The notes beneath the pieces are model-generated. The model did no database searches and was not told the DNA's origin. It saw only the letters and a list, made by a program, of their open reading frames with translations. Source: Mesorhizobium sp. (lineage in GTDB: Bacteria > Pseudomonadota > Alphaproteobacteria > Rhizobiales > Rhizobiaceae). From it: a stretch of DNA of 64,000 nucleotides. The position numbers and the translations under genes are program-made. The stretch spans positions 218,461 through 282,460 of the forward strand of contig SAQR01000003.1 in assembly GCA_004020365.1 (NCBI GenBank). Reading direction: 5' to 3'. Below, piece by piece: positions 16,998 to 26,621 of the stretch (position 1 is its first letter; each line of letters starts with the position of its first letter).

Positions 16998-17471
16998 ATG
17001 AGCGTGACCCGCGAAATGCCTTCAACCAGTGGCCGCAGCCTAGCCGCCGCCTACCGCAGGGCTCTGAACCTGGCGGGCAGCATACCCCTTTCTCTTGTTC
17101 AGCTGGCTGGTCGCGTCGCGGTCGCCCACGTGTTCTGGCAATCGGCGCAGACCAAGCTCGCTTCCTGGCCGGTAACGCTACAGCTTTTCGCGTTTGAATA
17201 TAATCTGCCGCTGATCGACCCGGCGCTGGCGGCCCCGCTCGCGACAGCCGCCGAAATCATCGGCGCCGCATTGCTTTTCCTCGGCCTGTTCTCGCGCCTC
17301 GGCGCGCTGATGCTGCTCGGGGTAGTCGCGGTGATCCAGATCTTCGTCTATCCGGGACACTGGGGCGAACACCTCATGTGGAGTTCGCTGCTGCTGCTCA
17401 CTTTGGCTCGCGGCGCAGGCGTCGTATCGTTGGACTATCTGGTCGACGGCTATTTCCGTCGCGGAGCGTGA
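16998..17471 (+). CDS. bufD: DoxX family membrane protein of the bufferin operon (BufD)
   Basis: Small integral membrane protein of about 157 residues with four predicted helices, typical of the DoxX family that regularly accompanies bufferin genes. The helices lie near residues 35-55, 75-95, 97-118 and 128-145. GGAGAG five bases before the ATG at 16998 decides the start over the ATG at 16986. Its biochemical role in bufferin systems is unsettled; suggestions include redox chemistry with quinones. The next gene encodes a type II NADH dehydrogenase after a three-base gap, which fits a quinone-linked role. Confidence 0.9.
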   Translation: MSVTREMPSTSGRSLAAAYRRALNLAGSIPLSLVQLAGRVAVAHVFWQSAQTKLASWPVTLQLFAFEYNLPLIDPALAAPLATAAEIIGAALLFLGLFSRLGALMLLGVVAVIQIFVYPGHWGEHLMWSSLLLLTLARGAGVVSLDYLVDGYFRRGA

Positions 17472-17474
17472 ACA

Positions 17475-18803
17475 ATGCTGCGGCAATCCAGCGAAGAAGT
17501 GATGATTTTGGCAGCGTCAGAAGCGACGCCGGCCAAAACAGATGCGCTTCCACCGCGCCGGCCGCGGGTTGTCATTCTCGGCGCGGGCTTCGGCGGCCTC
17601 AATGCAGCGCTCGGGTTGCGCAACGCGCCGGTCGATATCACTGTCGTCGACCGCCGCAATTATCATCTGTTCCAGCCGCTGCTTTATCAGGTGGCGACGG
17701 CCGGGCTATCTCCGGCGCAGATCGCCATGCCGATCCGGCGCGTCCTCGCCAGCCAGAAGAATGCAACCGTCCTGATGGAAAAGGTGGAGGGCGTCGACAC
17801 CGCTGCGCGGACTGTGCTGACCGGCAGCCGGCGAATTCCCTACGATTACCTGATCATCGCCACCGGCGCCCGCCACGCCTATTTCGGTCACGACGCCTGG
17901 GAAGCAAATGCTCCCGGCCTCAAGACCATAGGCGACGCCACCGAAATTCGCGCCCGCATATTGACCGCGTTCGAAAAGGCAGAAGTGACCGACGATCCGG
18001 CTCTTCGAGAAAAACTCCTTACCTTTGTGGTTGTCGGCGGCGGACCCACCGGCGTCGAACTCGTGGGCGCTATCATCGAACTCGCGCGCAAAGCGATCGT
18101 TCGCGATTTCCGCAACATCGATTCCTCGACCGCAAGGGTTGTACTTGTCGAGGCCGACGAACGGCTGCTCACCGCATTTCCGGAGAAGCTCTCGCAATCG
18201 GCCAAATCGCAGCTCGAAAAGCTTGGCGTCGAGGTCAAGCTCGGCGCCGCGGTTACGGAGTGCGACGACAATGGCGTCGCGCTCGCGGATGGGCAACGCG
18301 TCGCTTCAGCCTGTGTGCTCTGGGCTGCCGGCGTCATGGCCTCGAGGGCGGCGAAATGGCTGGACGTCGCGGCCGATCGCGCCGGCCGCGTCGTTGTCGA
18401 CGAACATCTGCATGTGCCTGGCCGCGAAGGGGTCTATGTCATCGGTGATACCGCTTCGGTAAAGGGCAAGGACGGGCGTCCGGTTCCGGGCGTCGCCCCT
18501 GCCGCGAAGCAAATGGGCCGCTATGTGGCAGACCTCATCAAGGCGCGACTTGCGGGGCGGACGGCAGAACCTTTCCGCTACGCCGACTACGGAAATCTCG
18601 CCACAATCGGCCGCAAGGCCGCCGTCGCGGATTTGGGACCCATCCAACTGAGCGGTTTCCTTGCCTGGCTGCTCTGGAGCTTCGCGCATCTGTGGTTCCT
18701 TGTCGGTTTCCGCAACCGCACCGTTGTCTTCCTCGATTGGGCTTGGGCCTATGCAACATTTGACCGCAGCGCGCGCCTCATTACCGAACGCCGCGACCGG
18801 TAG
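17475..18803 (+). CDS. ndh: Type II NADH:quinone oxidoreductase-like flavoprotein
   Basis: Single-subunit, non-proton-pumping NADH dehydrogenase of 442 residues. The FAD-binding motif VVILGAGFGGLNAALG is near residues 32-47, the NADH-binding motif VVVGGGPTGVELVG near 180-193, and the C-terminus has a hydrophobic helix (LSGFLAWLLWSFAHLWFLVG) that attaches it to the membrane. It starts three bases after bufD and ends inside the start of the cyclase gene, so it is part of the same transcription unit. NADH oxidation might supply electrons to the quinone pool or to DoxX; that link is inferred from position only. Confidence 0.9.
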   Translation: MLRQSSEEVMILAASEATPAKTDALPPRRPRVVILGAGFGGLNAALGLRNAPVDITVVDRRNYHLFQPLLYQVATAGLSPAQIAMPIRRVLASQKNATVLMEKVEGVDTAARTVLTGSRRIPYDYLIIATGARHAYFGHDAWEANAPGLKTIGDATEIRARILTAFEKAEVTDDPALREKLLTFVVVGGGPTGVELVGAIIELARKAIVRDFRNIDSSTARVVLVEADERLLTAFPEKLSQSAKSQLEKLGVEVKLGAAVTECDDNGVALADGQRVASACVLWAAGVMASRAAKWLDVAADRAGRVVVDEHLHVPGREGVYVIGDTASVKGKDGRPVPGVAPAAKQMGRYVADLIKARLAGRTAEPFRYADYGNLATIGRKAAVADLGPIQLSGFLAWLLWSFAHLWFLVGFRNRTVVFLDWAWAYATFDRSARLITERRDR

Positions 18804-20643
18804 GTGTCGCCTGCCGCGCATAGCGCTTGGGCGGGCGATGACGGCGCTCCTGCTCATGGCGGTCATGTCGACGGCTGCATCGGTGCATATCATCTGGGAG
18901 CGCACGGCAACCCGCAATGTCGAGAAGATCGTCGCCAGCCTTGGCGCCCAGAGCGCCGAGTCTGTCCGCGGCGAATTGACATCAACGCTGGCCGTCGTGG
19001 CAGGCACGGCCGAGATTATCCGCTCGATCCTGTTCCAAGGCACGATCAAGGCCGATGATGAGGTCAGACGCGAATTCCTGTTCCTGTCGCTGCTGCGTGA
19101 ACAGCGCGCGATCGGCTGGATCGGATTTGGCTTCCCCGACGGACGGTTTTTCGGCTCGCACGCGGCGGCCGGTGGCAAGATCGAGATGGTTGAAATCGGC
19201 CCGGGCATGCGGGGGAAGCCGCGCCCGTTGCGCCGTGATATCTATCATCCCATCCCCGGCGATGTGATGTTCGAAGAACGCATCCATGGCGAGACCGCTT
19301 ACCTAGCGCTCGGTGCGCCCTGGTATCGCCGGGCGATGGACTCGACGGAACCTGTCTGGAGCGTGATCGACGTCCTGCCCAATGGCTTCGAGCCCTCGGT
19401 GGTTGTTTCAAAGCGGGTCGAGCTCTATGGCAGGTACCAGGGCGTGGTCATGGTGGCCGTGAGTTTCGCCAATTTGTCGCAGGCGCTGAGTGGTCTGCAA
19501 GTATCAGGTCACGGCAAGACGTTCGTGCTGGGCGGTAGCGACAAAGTACTGGCTGCATCGGATGCGCCCGGCGGTCCTATGCCTGCTCATCTTCGCGACT
19601 TTCCAAAGAGCGATGCGCTTGCCGCCGCGGTGGGCGACGCCATTTCGATGATGAAAGGGAACGAATTTCGCACGCTGGTTGATGGTGGCGAGATCGGCCC
19701 GGTCTACGTCTCGTCGTTTGCGCTCCCCTTCGAACAATGGCGGCTCCTGACCGCGATACCGCGCTCCTCCTTCGCGGAAGAGATCGACCGTAACACGCGT
19801 CGGGTGCTGCTGGTGGTCGCCGGGTTGGTCGTGCTGGCAGCGGCCACTGCCGTGCTCTTTTCGAACCTGCTTTTCGCCAGGCCAATCCGCCAGCTTGCCG
19901 CGCAGCTCCGTGAGATCGAACGGTTCTCGCTCGACCAGGTGCGGCATGTTCCGACATTCCTGGCCGAACTCAATGATTTCTCGGAGGCGCTGAAGCGCAT
20001 GGCGGTCGGGTTGTCGGCTTTCGCCAAATACATGCCGCTCGACGTCGTCCGGCCCCTCGTCGCGGGCGGGCTTGAGCCTGCGCCCGGCGGTAAGCTCGTG
20101 GAAGTGACGGTGATGTTTGCCGATCTGCCGGGCTTCACCGAGCTCACCGAGCGGCTCGGTCCCGATGTCCAGCCGCATCTCACCAACTTTCTCACGCTTG
20201 CAGTCGAAGCCATTCATTCCGAAGGGGGCACCGTCGACAAGTTCATTGGCGACGCCGTCATGGCCATCTGGAACGCACCGACAGCCGTGCCGGATCACGC
20301 ACGCCGCGCATGCAGCGCTGCAGCCGCGATCCGGGCCGCGATGCATGCGCTGCCCGCCGTTTCGCCGGACCACAGCGACATACGGGTGCGAATTGGCATC
20401 AATACCGGCACCGCGATCGTCGGCAATGTCGGATCGGCCGAACGGCTGAGCTACACGGCCATCGGCGATACGGTCAACCTGGCAAGCCGTCTCGTTGGCG
20501 TCGCCAAGGAACACGGCGTCGAAATCGTGCTCAGCGACATGACGCTTGCGCAGACAAGCGGCCAGATCGCCGCGCAGCCACTTGGCATCACGAATGTTCG
20601 CGGGAAGGCAGTCCCGGTCCTGATACACACGCTCGCAACCTGA
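18751..20643 (+). CDS. Membrane-bound class III adenylate/guanylate cyclase with periplasmic sensor domain
   Basis: Makes cAMP or cGMP in response to an extracellular signal. A first membrane helix (about residues 30-50), a periplasmic CHASE/Cache-like region of about 300 residues, a second helix (RRVLLVVAGLVVLAAATAVL), a linker of HAMP-like length and a C-terminal cyclase domain are visible. The catalytic region has the metal-binding aspartates in VMFADLPGFTELTERL and DKFIGDAVMAIW, and the transition-state motif SYTAIGDTVNLASRL. The start is uncertain: the ATG at 18751 gives a basic stretch before the first helix and overlaps ndh by 53 bases; the ATG at 18838 avoids overlap. It directly follows ndh, so a second messenger is made from the bufferin transcript. 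Confidence 0.87.
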   Translation: MQHLTAARASLPNAATGRCRLPRIALGRAMTALLLMAVMSTAASVHIIWERTATRNVEKIVASLGAQSAESVRGELTSTLAVVAGTAEIIRSILFQGTIKADDEVRREFLFLSLLREQRAIGWIGFGFPDGRFFGSHAAAGGKIEMVEIGPGMRGKPRPLRRDIYHPIPGDVMFEERIHGETAYLALGAPWYRRAMDSTEPVWSVIDVLPNGFEPSVVVSKRVELYGRYQGVVMVAVSFANLSQALSGLQVSGHGKTFVLGGSDKVLAASDAPGGPMPAHLRDFPKSDALAAAVGDAISMMKGNEFRTLVDGGEIGPVYVSSFALPFEQWRLLTAIPRSSFAEEIDRNTRRVLLVVAGLVVLAAATAVLFSNLLFARPIRQLAAQLREIERFSLDQVRHVPTFLAELNDFSEALKRMAVGLSAFAKYMPLDVVRPLVAGGLEPAPGGKLVEVTVMFADLPGFTELTERLGPDVQPHLTNFLTLAVEAIHSEGGTVDKFIGDAVMAIWNAPTAVPDHARRACSAAAAIRAAMHALPAVSPDHSDIRVRIGINTGTAIVGNVGSAERLSYTAIGDTVNLASRLVGVAKEHGVEIVLSDMTLAQTSGQIAAQPLGITNVRGKAVPVLIHTLAT

Positions 20644-20671
20644 ACAACCGCTGCGGCCATGGAGTATGGTC

Positions 20672-21049
20672 ATGGAAATGATGACTTTGACGCTCGCAAT
20701 GCTTTGCTGCCTCCAGCTAAAGCACTTCATTGCCGACTACCTGCTCCAGCCCGGCTGGATGTTGGGCGGAAAGGGCGATCTGCGCCGCGCCGGCGGCTAT
20801 GTCCACGCGGGCTTGCATGCGCTAGGCTCTTTGCCGGCCCTTGTCATCGCCGGGCTCGAACCCACCGCAATCGTCCTGCTTTCTGCCGCGGAATTCACCG
20901 TCCACTACGCGACAGACTACACCAAAGCCGGGCTGTCCGGGCGCAGCCATGCTGGCCCCGACACGCGGACATACTGGGCCATGCATGGGGCTGACCAGTT
21001 CTTGCACCAGCTCACCTATGTCGGCCTGATCTTCGCTGCGCTCGCTTAG
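20672..21049 (+). CDS. DUF3307 family membrane protein
   Basis: Small membrane protein of about 125 residues with three or four hydrophobic helices. The pattern LQLKHFIADYLLQPGWM near the N-terminus and the later HAGLHALG and HGADQFLHQLTYVG segments match DUF3307 proteins. GGAG seven bases upstream favours the ATG at 20672 over the one at 20666. It lies 28 bases after the cyclase gene and closes the seven-gene run. Conserved histidines in two helices could bind a metal, but no function is established for the family. Confidence 0.82.
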   Translation: MEMMTLTLAMLCCLQLKHFIADYLLQPGWMLGGKGDLRRAGGYVHAGLHALGSLPALVIAGLEPTAIVLLSAAEFTVHYATDYTKAGLSGRSHAGPDTRTYWAMHGADQFLHQLTYVGLIFAALA

Positions 21050-21211
21050 AGAGAGGAATTTGAGGCGGGACAACGAGGACCGAACATTGATGCGGCGGCA
21101 CGAGCTTTCGCCGCGAGACCAGAGACACTGTGGACGAATGCCAAATGACAACGCAAACAGTCAGTTACGACCGCCGGTCGGCAAACTGATGCAGGCCGTT
21201 GGAATTTTGGT

Positions 21212-23152
21212 TCAGGCGCTTTGCGCGCTGGCGGTGTGTCCCAGAGCGACGAAGACCGTGCGCACGATACCGGCGGCATCAAGCCCGGCGTCGGCATACA
21301 TCTTTTCGGGCTTGGCATGATCGACGAAGCTGTCGGGCAACACAAGCGGGCGTACTTTCAGGCCGTTTTCCAGCAGCCCTTCATGGGCCAGGAATTGCAG
21401 CACATGGCTGGCGAAGCCACCGACCGCGCCCTCTTCCACTGTTACCAGCACCTCATGCGAGCGCGCCAGCCGCCGGATCATGTCCTCATCGAGTGGCTTG
21501 GCGAAACGAGCATCGGCGACCGTGGTGGAAAGCCCTGCCGCGCCGAGCTCCTCAGCAGCAGCCAGGCAATCCTGCAGCCGCGTGCCGAAGGAAAGCAGCG
21601 CAACCTTGGTGCCTTCCCTGACGATACGGCCCTTGCCGATTTCGAGAACCGAGCCACGCTCCGGTAGGTCGACGCCGACGCCGTTGCCGCGCGGATAGCG
21701 AAAGGCGATGGGACCTTCATCGTAGCTTGCCGCCGTGCGCACCATGTGTCGCAGTTCCGCCTCATCCGCCGCGGCCATAACGACGAAACCGGGCAGCGTC
21801 GCCAAAAAAGTCGTGTCGAAGGCGCCGCAATGGGTCGCCCCGTCGGCCCCGACGAAGCCAGCGCGATCGATCGGGAAGCGCACCGGCAGTTTCTGGATCG
21901 CCACGTCGTGGACGACTTGGTCGTAGGCGCGCTGCAGAAAGGTCGAATAGATCGCCGCGAAAGGTTTGAAGCCTTCGGTGGCAAGGCCGGCGGCAAAAGT
22001 CACCGCGTGTTGCTCGGCGATACCGACATCGAAGGTCCTCGACGGGAACGCCTCGCCGAAGAGGTCGAGGCCGGTGCCGTTCGGCATGGCGGCGGTGATG
22101 GCGACGATGCGATCATCTTCGCGGCCTTCCTGGACCAGGCTTTCGGCAAAGACTTTCGTGTAGCTCGGCGCGTTAGCCGGCGCCTTGGCCTGCGCGCCGG
22201 TGATGACGTCGAATTTGTTGACGCCGTGATATTTGTCGGCGGCCGCCTCGGCCGGTCCATAGCCCTTGCCCTTCTGGGTCACGACGTGGATCAGCACCGG
22301 ACCGTCGGCATTGTCGCGGACGTTCTTCAGCACCGGGATCAGGTGCTCGAGATTGTGACCGTCGATCGGGCCGATGTGATAAAAACCCATTTCCTCGAAC
22401 AGCGTGCCGCCGGTGACATAGCCGCGCGCATGCTCGACCGCCCGCTTGATGGCGCGATCGGCGCGCTCGCCGAGATAGGAGGTCAGCTTCTTGCCGAAAT
22501 CGCGCAAGCCCAGATAGGCCTTGCCCGATGCCAGACGGGCCAGGTAGGCGCTCATCGCGCCGGTCGGCGGAGCGATCGACATGTCGTTGTCGTTGAGGAT
22601 GACGATCAGCCGGGCATCGAGCGCGCCGGCATTGTTCATCGCCTCATAGGCCATGCCGGCCGACATGGCGCCGTCGCCGATAACGGCAATGACATTGTTG
22701 CGGCCCCCGGAGAGATCGCGTGCCATTGCCATGCCGAGGCCGGCGGAAATCGAGGTCGAGGAGTGGGCGGCGCCGAACGGATCGTATTCGCTCTCGGCGC
22801 GCTGGGTGAAACCGGACAGGCCGCCCTCCTGCCGCAGCGTGCGGATACGGTCGCGGCGGCCGGTCAGGATCTTGTGCGGATAGGCCTGGTGACCGACATC
22901 CCAGATCAGCCGGTCGTCTGGCGTGTTGAAGACATAGTGCAACGCCACCGTCAGTTCGACCACGCCAAGACCGGCACCGAGATGCCCGCCGGTGTGCGAC
23001 ACAGCGTCAATCAACTCGGTGCGAAGCTCCGCTGCCAATTGCGGCAGAGCACCTGCGTCAAGCGTCCTGAGGTCGGCCGGGACGCGGACCTTGTCGAGAA
23101 GTGGCGTATGGAGCTTTGCGTTCACTGGTGCTGGGGCCTGCTTTTTATTCAT
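21212..23152 (-). CDS. dxs: 1-deoxy-D-xylulose-5-phosphate synthase
   Basis: Thiamine-diphosphate enzyme that condenses pyruvate with glyceraldehyde 3-phosphate in the first step of the non-mevalonate isoprenoid pathway. The product is about 646 residues from the ATG at 23152; an upstream ATG at 23206 would add 18 residues. Signatures include the [20 protein letters not shown] region, the ThDP-binding motif starting [13 protein letters not shown] with NDNDMSI, the transketolase-like central domain with the [12 protein letters not shown] segment, and the C-terminal domain. A housekeeping gene facing the bufferin run. Confidence 0.96.
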   Translation of the reverse strand: MNKKQAPAPVNAKLHTPLLDKVRVPADLRTLDAGALPQLAAELRTELIDAVSHTGGHLGAGLGVVELTVALHYVFNTPDDRLIWDVGHQAYPHKILTGRRDRIRTLRQEGGLSGFTQRAESEYDPFGAAHSSTSISAGLGMAMARDLSGGRNNVIAVIGDGAMSAGMAYEAMNNAGALDARLIVILNDNDMSIAPPTGAMSAYLARLASGKAYLGLRDFGKKLTSYLGERADRAIKRAVEHARGYVTGGTLFEEMGFYHIGPIDGHNLEHLIPVLKNVRDNADGPVLIHVVTQKGKGYGPAEAAADKYHGVNKFDVITGAQAKAPANAPSYTKVFAESLVQEGREDDRIVAITAAMPNGTGLDLFGEAFPSRTFDVGIAEQHAVTFAAGLATEGFKPFAAIYSTFLQRAYDQVVHDVAIQKLPVRFPIDRAGFVGADGATHCGAFDTTFLATLPGFVVMAAADEAELRHMVRTAASYDEGPIAFRYPRGNGVGVDLPERGSVLEIGKGRIVREGTKVALLSFGTRLQDCLAAAEELGAAGLSTTVADARFAKPLDEDMIRRLARSHEVLVTVEEGAVGGFASHVLQFLAHEGLLENGLKVRPLVLPDSFVDHAKPEKMYADAGLDAAGIVRTVFVALGHTASAQSA

Positions 23153-23258
23153 CTGCGAAATAGGCTGCTGGCCGGCGAATGTAAATGCGTGTGAGTGACG
23201 CGGCATAGCTTCAAACTGTTAGGGTTTCGTTTACGTGTCAAAAAGGACGCGCGGCGCT

Positions 23259-24179
23259 CTAATTGTCCGGCAGCGGAATGAACTCTTCTTCATCCCCCGG
23301 AACGATATCGAAACGGCCTGTCTTCCATTCTTCTTTCGCCTGTTCGATGCGTTCCTTCGACGAAGACACGAAATTCCACCAGATGTAGCGCTTGGAGCCG
23401 AGCGAGGCGCCGCCGAACAGCATGAAATGCGCTCCACCCTCCGACGACACGAGGATCTCGTCGCCGGGCCGGAACACCAGCAGCCGCTCTGCCGGAAAGC
23501 GGTCACCGGAGATCGAAACCTCGCCTTCCAACGTATAGATGGCGCGCTCCTCGGCATCGGCAGGGATTTTCACGCTGGCGCCGGGCGCCAGGCTGAGGTC
23601 CGCATAGAGCGTGTCCGAAGCGGTCATGACCGGAGATCGCAGCCCGGAAAAGGCGCCAATGACAACGCGTCCGCCGACGCCTTCGGCGTCGATTTCGGGC
23701 AGACGCATGGCCGCCGTATTCTCGAAGATCGGGTCGACCTCCTCTTTATCGTCCGGCAGCGCCAGCCATGTCTGCAGGCCGGAAACCGACATCGGCGCAC
23801 CGCGCAATTCCTGCGGCGTACGCTCGGAATGGACGATGCCGCGACCGGCGGTCATCAAATTCACGTCGCCGGGCTGGATGACCATTTCGGTGCCGAGCGA
23901 ATCGCGATGCCTGATCTTGCCGTCGAACAGGTAAGTGACCGTCGACAGGCCGATATGAGGATGCGGGCGGACATCGAGCGCCTGGCCGGCCCGCAAGATC
24001 GCCGGTCCCATGCGATCGAAGAAGATGAAGGGACCGACCAGCCGACGCTTGGCGGTCGGCAAGGCACGGCGAACCTGAAAGCCGCCAATGTCCTTGGCGT
24101 TCGGAATAACCATCAGTTCGATCTGGTCGCTGGCGAAGGCGTCACCGGGCAGAGGGTCGTTTCCAGGGAAGAAGCTCAT
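23259..24179 (-). CDS. Pirin family protein
   Basis: Bicupin protein of 306 residues. The N-terminal cupin has the pirin metal site in VRPHPHIGLSTVTYLFDG (histidines near residues 72-76) and the later IVHSERTP segment; the C-terminal half (LSLAPGASVKIPADAEERAI onward) is a second cupin. Some pirins have quercetinase activity, others act as regulators; the sequence does not decide. It is followed after 10 bases... in transcription order it lies downstream of the DUF2277 gene, with only 10 bases between them. Confidence 0.9.
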   Translation of the reverse strand: MSFFPGNDPLPGDAFASDQIELMVIPNAKDIGGFQVRRALPTAKRRLVGPFIFFDRMGPAILRAGQALDVRPHPHIGLSTVTYLFDGKIRHRDSLGTEMVIQPGDVNLMTAGRGIVHSERTPQELRGAPMSVSGLQTWLALPDDKEEVDPIFENTAAMRLPEIDAEGVGGRVVIGAFSGLRSPVMTASDTLYADLSLAPGASVKIPADAEERAIYTLEGEVSISGDRFPAERLLVFRPGDEILVSSEGGAHFMLFGGASLGSKRYIWWNFVSSSKERIEQAKEEWKTGRFDIVPGDEEEFIPLPDN

Positions 24180-24189
24180 GCGGTCTTCC

Positions 24190-24456
24190 TCAGGCGAAGC
24201 GGAGTGCAGACCTGGCTTTCGCCTTGGCCGCCACCTCTTCGCGATTGCGCGGATGCTGTGTCGCCTCGAGGCTGTCCAGCAATTCGCGCGCAGACGCGGC
24301 TATGGCCTCGACGGCGTGGTCGAACGCATGCTGGTTCTGTTTCGACGGCCGCGTCGTTCCGCTCAACTTGCGGACAAACTGAAGTGCGGCATCGCGGACC
24401 TCGTCATCGGTTGCCGGCGGATCGAAATTGAACAGGGTCTTGATGTTTCTGCACAT
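24190..24456 (-). CDS. DUF2277 family protein
   Basis: Small cytosolic protein of 88 residues that begins with the family signature MCRNIKTLFNFDPPATDDEV and contains the conserved FVRKLSGTTRPSKQN segment. DUF2277 proteins have no known function. The ATG at 24456 is fixed by the family N-terminus; 12 extra upstream residues in the open frame are not conserved. It precedes the pirin gene at a 10-base distance and probably shares its transcript. Confidence 0.88.
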   Translation of the reverse strand: MCRNIKTLFNFDPPATDDEVRDAALQFVRKLSGTTRPSKQNQHAFDHAVEAIAASARELLDSLEATQHPRNREEVAAKAKARSALRFA

Positions 24457-24566
24457 CGTTCGCAATCTCCTCTCGTCCTGGAGCCGTTTCAAGCGGGATG
24501 GATTTTATTCTCAATCATGAACATGTCGAAAAGCCGCACGGCGAAAATTGTCGTTCGAGACCGTGC

Positions 24567-24818
24567 TTACTCCGCGTCCAGCGGCTCTGTCCCCACCGGC
24601 TTGCCGTCGCGCGAAAGCCTGATCTTCTCGACCTTGTCCTCGGCCGCCTTGAGCAGCCGGTCGCAATGAAGCTTTAGCGCCTCGCCGCGCTCATAGATGC
24701 GGATCGACTGGTCGAGCGGCACGTCGCCGCGCTCCAGATCATCGACGATTTTCTCCAGCGCGTCGAGCGCCTGCTCGAAGCTCATCGCCTTGACGTCTTC
24801 GTTGCTCTCACCAGCCAT
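24567..24818 (-). CDS. xseB: Exodeoxyribonuclease VII small subunit
   Basis: Small subunit of the single-strand-specific exonuclease VII. The 83-residue product has the family core [20 protein letters not shown] followed by the [20 protein letters not shown] segment. It follows the HDAC-family gene with three bases between stop and start. The large subunit gene xseA is not in the window, which is usual in rhizobia. Confidence 0.94.
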   Translation of the reverse strand: MAGESNEDVKAMSFEQALDALEKIVDDLERGDVPLDQSIRIYERGEALKLHCDRLLKAAEDKVEKIRLSRDGKPVGTEPLDAE

Positions 24819-24821
24819 CGT

Positions 24822-25748
24822 CTATCCTTTCATCAGTCGCCCGACATGGGCGGCGACCGAAAATGCCAATCCCTGCAGATCGTAGCCGCCCTCGAGCAGG
24901 CTGACGAGCCGGTTGTCGCTGTGGCGACCGGCGCGCTGCATCAACTGGCCGGTTGCCCAGTCGAAATCGTCCTCGGTCAGATTGATCTCGGCCAGCGGAT
25001 CGCGGTGGTGCGCGTCGAAGCCGGCCGAAATGATGATGAGGTCGGGCGCGAAATTGTCGAGCGCCGGCACGATCCGCGACAGGAAAGCGTCGCGGAAAGC
25101 CTCGCTGCCGGTCTGCGGCGCCAGCGGCGCGTTGACGATGTTGCCGGCGCCGGTTTCGCTCACCGCCCCGGTCCCTGGGTAAAGCGGCATCTGGTGCGTC
25201 GAGCAGTAGAGCACCGACGGATCGTCCCAGAAAATATCCTGCGTGCCATTGCCGTGGTGAACGTCCCAGTCGACGATGGCAACGCGTTCGGCCTGGTGCT
25301 GCCTTTGCGCGTAGCGCGCCGCGATCGCCGCGGTGTTGAACAGGCAGAAGCCCATGGACGTGGTCTTTTCGGCGTGGTGGCCGGGCGGCCGGGCGGCGAC
25401 AAAGACATTGGCCACGTCGCCCCGAAAGACGTCGTCGACGGCGGCGTTGGCAGCGCCGATCGCCGTGACGGCCGCCTGCCAGCTTTTCGGACTGGCGGTG
25501 GTGTCGGCGTCGACACGAGCGATACCGATGTCGGGTATCAAAGCGCGGACCCGTTCGACGAATTCCTGCGGGTGTGCGTAGAGGATGGTGGCCTCGTCGC
25601 CTTCCGGCGCCTCGGCACGATCAAGCGCCGCAAAGGCCTCGTCGTCGAGCACGCGTTCGATGGCGCGCAGGCGGTCCGGCCGCTCCGGATGACCGGGCGG
25701 CGTTATATGCTCGAGAAAGATCGGGTGGGTATAAAACCTTGTGACCAT
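24822..25748 (-). CDS. Histone deacetylase family protein (acetoin utilisation/acetylpolyamine amidohydrolase type)
   Basis: Zinc-dependent deacetylase of 308 residues. The catalytic fold is recognised by RPPGHHAEKTTSMGFCLFN (tandem histidines near residue 143), WDVHHGNGTQDIFW with the first zinc aspartate and histidine, and ISAGFDAHHRDPLAEINL with the second aspartate. The likely substrates are acetylated polyamines or small amides; the deacetylation of proteins is possible. The ATG at 25748 is chosen because the family starts with MVTRFYTHP; the open frame runs a further 22 residues upstream. It is coupled to xseB. Confidence 0.92.
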   Translation of the reverse strand: MVTRFYTHPIFLEHITPPGHPERPDRLRAIERVLDDEAFAALDRAEAPEGDEATILYAHPQEFVERVRALIPDIGIARVDADTTASPKSWQAAVTAIGAANAAVDDVFRGDVANVFVAARPPGHHAEKTTSMGFCLFNTAAIAARYAQRQHQAERVAIVDWDVHHGNGTQDIFWDDPSVLYCSTHQMPLYPGTGAVSETGAGNIVNAPLAPQTGSEAFRDAFLSRIVPALDNFAPDLIIISAGFDAHHRDPLAEINLTEDDFDWATGQLMQRAGRHSDNRLVSLLEGGYDLQGLAFSVAAHVGRLMKG

Positions 25749-25961
25749 GCCCCCGATATAGGCGCGCCCGGCGGCTTTGACCATGTTTTGGAACCGCCAA
25801 AGGCAGACGTTCAACAGGGATTAGGCGATGGGTGCTGGTTGGGTCCGGCGCGAGCCACCGACCGAGACCAGGGCCTTCTCCTTGAGCTGCCCGAATTTTG
25901 ACGCGCGCTTCGCCCGTCCCATTCGAGGTCGCGCCTTGTCTTTGGTGGTCTTGATACAGGC

Positions 25962-26606
25962 TCAAGCCGGCGATTCGTTCACTTCAGCCGGTGCTTGTGC
26001 GCGGCCAATCCTGCGGCCTTGCCTGAGCAGTCCCTCCAAAAGCACGTTGAACGCCTTCACCGCCTTTTTCGACGTCGCTTCTGGATTTTCCGAATTTGCG
26101 ATCCACTGCGCGGCATGTAGCGAGGCGCCGCTGACCAACCTTGCTGCGGCTTCGGGATCAACGGCAACGATGGTTCCCTCATCCCTCAGCTTTTGAAGGT
26201 TCTCGCTCATCGAGCGGATGCACTCGTTCTGGCTCGGCCATTGCGATGGGTCGCCGAGCACCGCCGGTCCGTCACGAAGGACAATACGCTGGATCTCCGG
26301 CTCCAACGCCATCTCGATATAGGCGGTGCATTCGTCGACAAAGCCCTGCCAGAGCGTGTCCGCCCTGGCCGAAACGATCTTCAACCGGGCCAACATCTCC
26401 GCGTCGATCTCGGCGATGACCGCCTGGAGAAGGCCCTTCTTGTCGCCGAAGTGATGATAAAGCGCGCCGCGCGTCAGCCCGGCCGATGCGGTGAAGTCGT
26501 CCATCGAAGCCTCGGCATAGCCGACACTGCCAAAGGCATGGCGCGCCGCCGCGACCAGTTTGGCGCGGGTCTCGGCGATCATCTCCTTGCGTGGTTTGTG
26601 CCCCAT
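25962..26606 (-). CDS. TetR family transcriptional regulator
   Basis: Repressor of 214 residues with an N-terminal helix-turn-helix (MGHKPRKEMIAETRAKLVAA, then ASMDDFTASAGLTRGALYHH near 34-53) and a ligand-binding helical C-terminus. It is divergent from an MFS transporter gene, and the 119-base gap holds three ATACG-N3-CGTAT dyads. This is the standard arrangement of a drug-responsive repressor controlling its efflux pump and itself. The inducing compound is not known. Confidence 0.92.
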   Translation of the reverse strand: MGHKPRKEMIAETRAKLVAAARHAFGSVGYAEASMDDFTASAGLTRGALYHHFGDKKGLLQAVIAEIDAEMLARLKIVSARADTLWQGFVDECTAYIEMALEPEIQRIVLRDGPAVLGDPSQWPSQNECIRSMSENLQKLRDEGTIVAVDPEAAARLVSGASLHAAQWIANSENPEATSKKAVKAFNVLLEGLLRQGRRIGRAQAPAEVNESPA

Positions 26607-26621
26607 TCGCTCATTCCTTCA

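Noticed and set aside
21746-23194. A 482-codon plus-strand open frame
   Set aside because: It is antisense to dxs, whose thiamine-diphosphate motifs are clear, and its composition is typical of a shadow frame.
23235-23258. Short GGACGCGCGGCGCTCTAA sequence resembling the R1-R3 repeats
   Set aside because: Only about 18 bases match one block of the family, too little to call a fourth copy.
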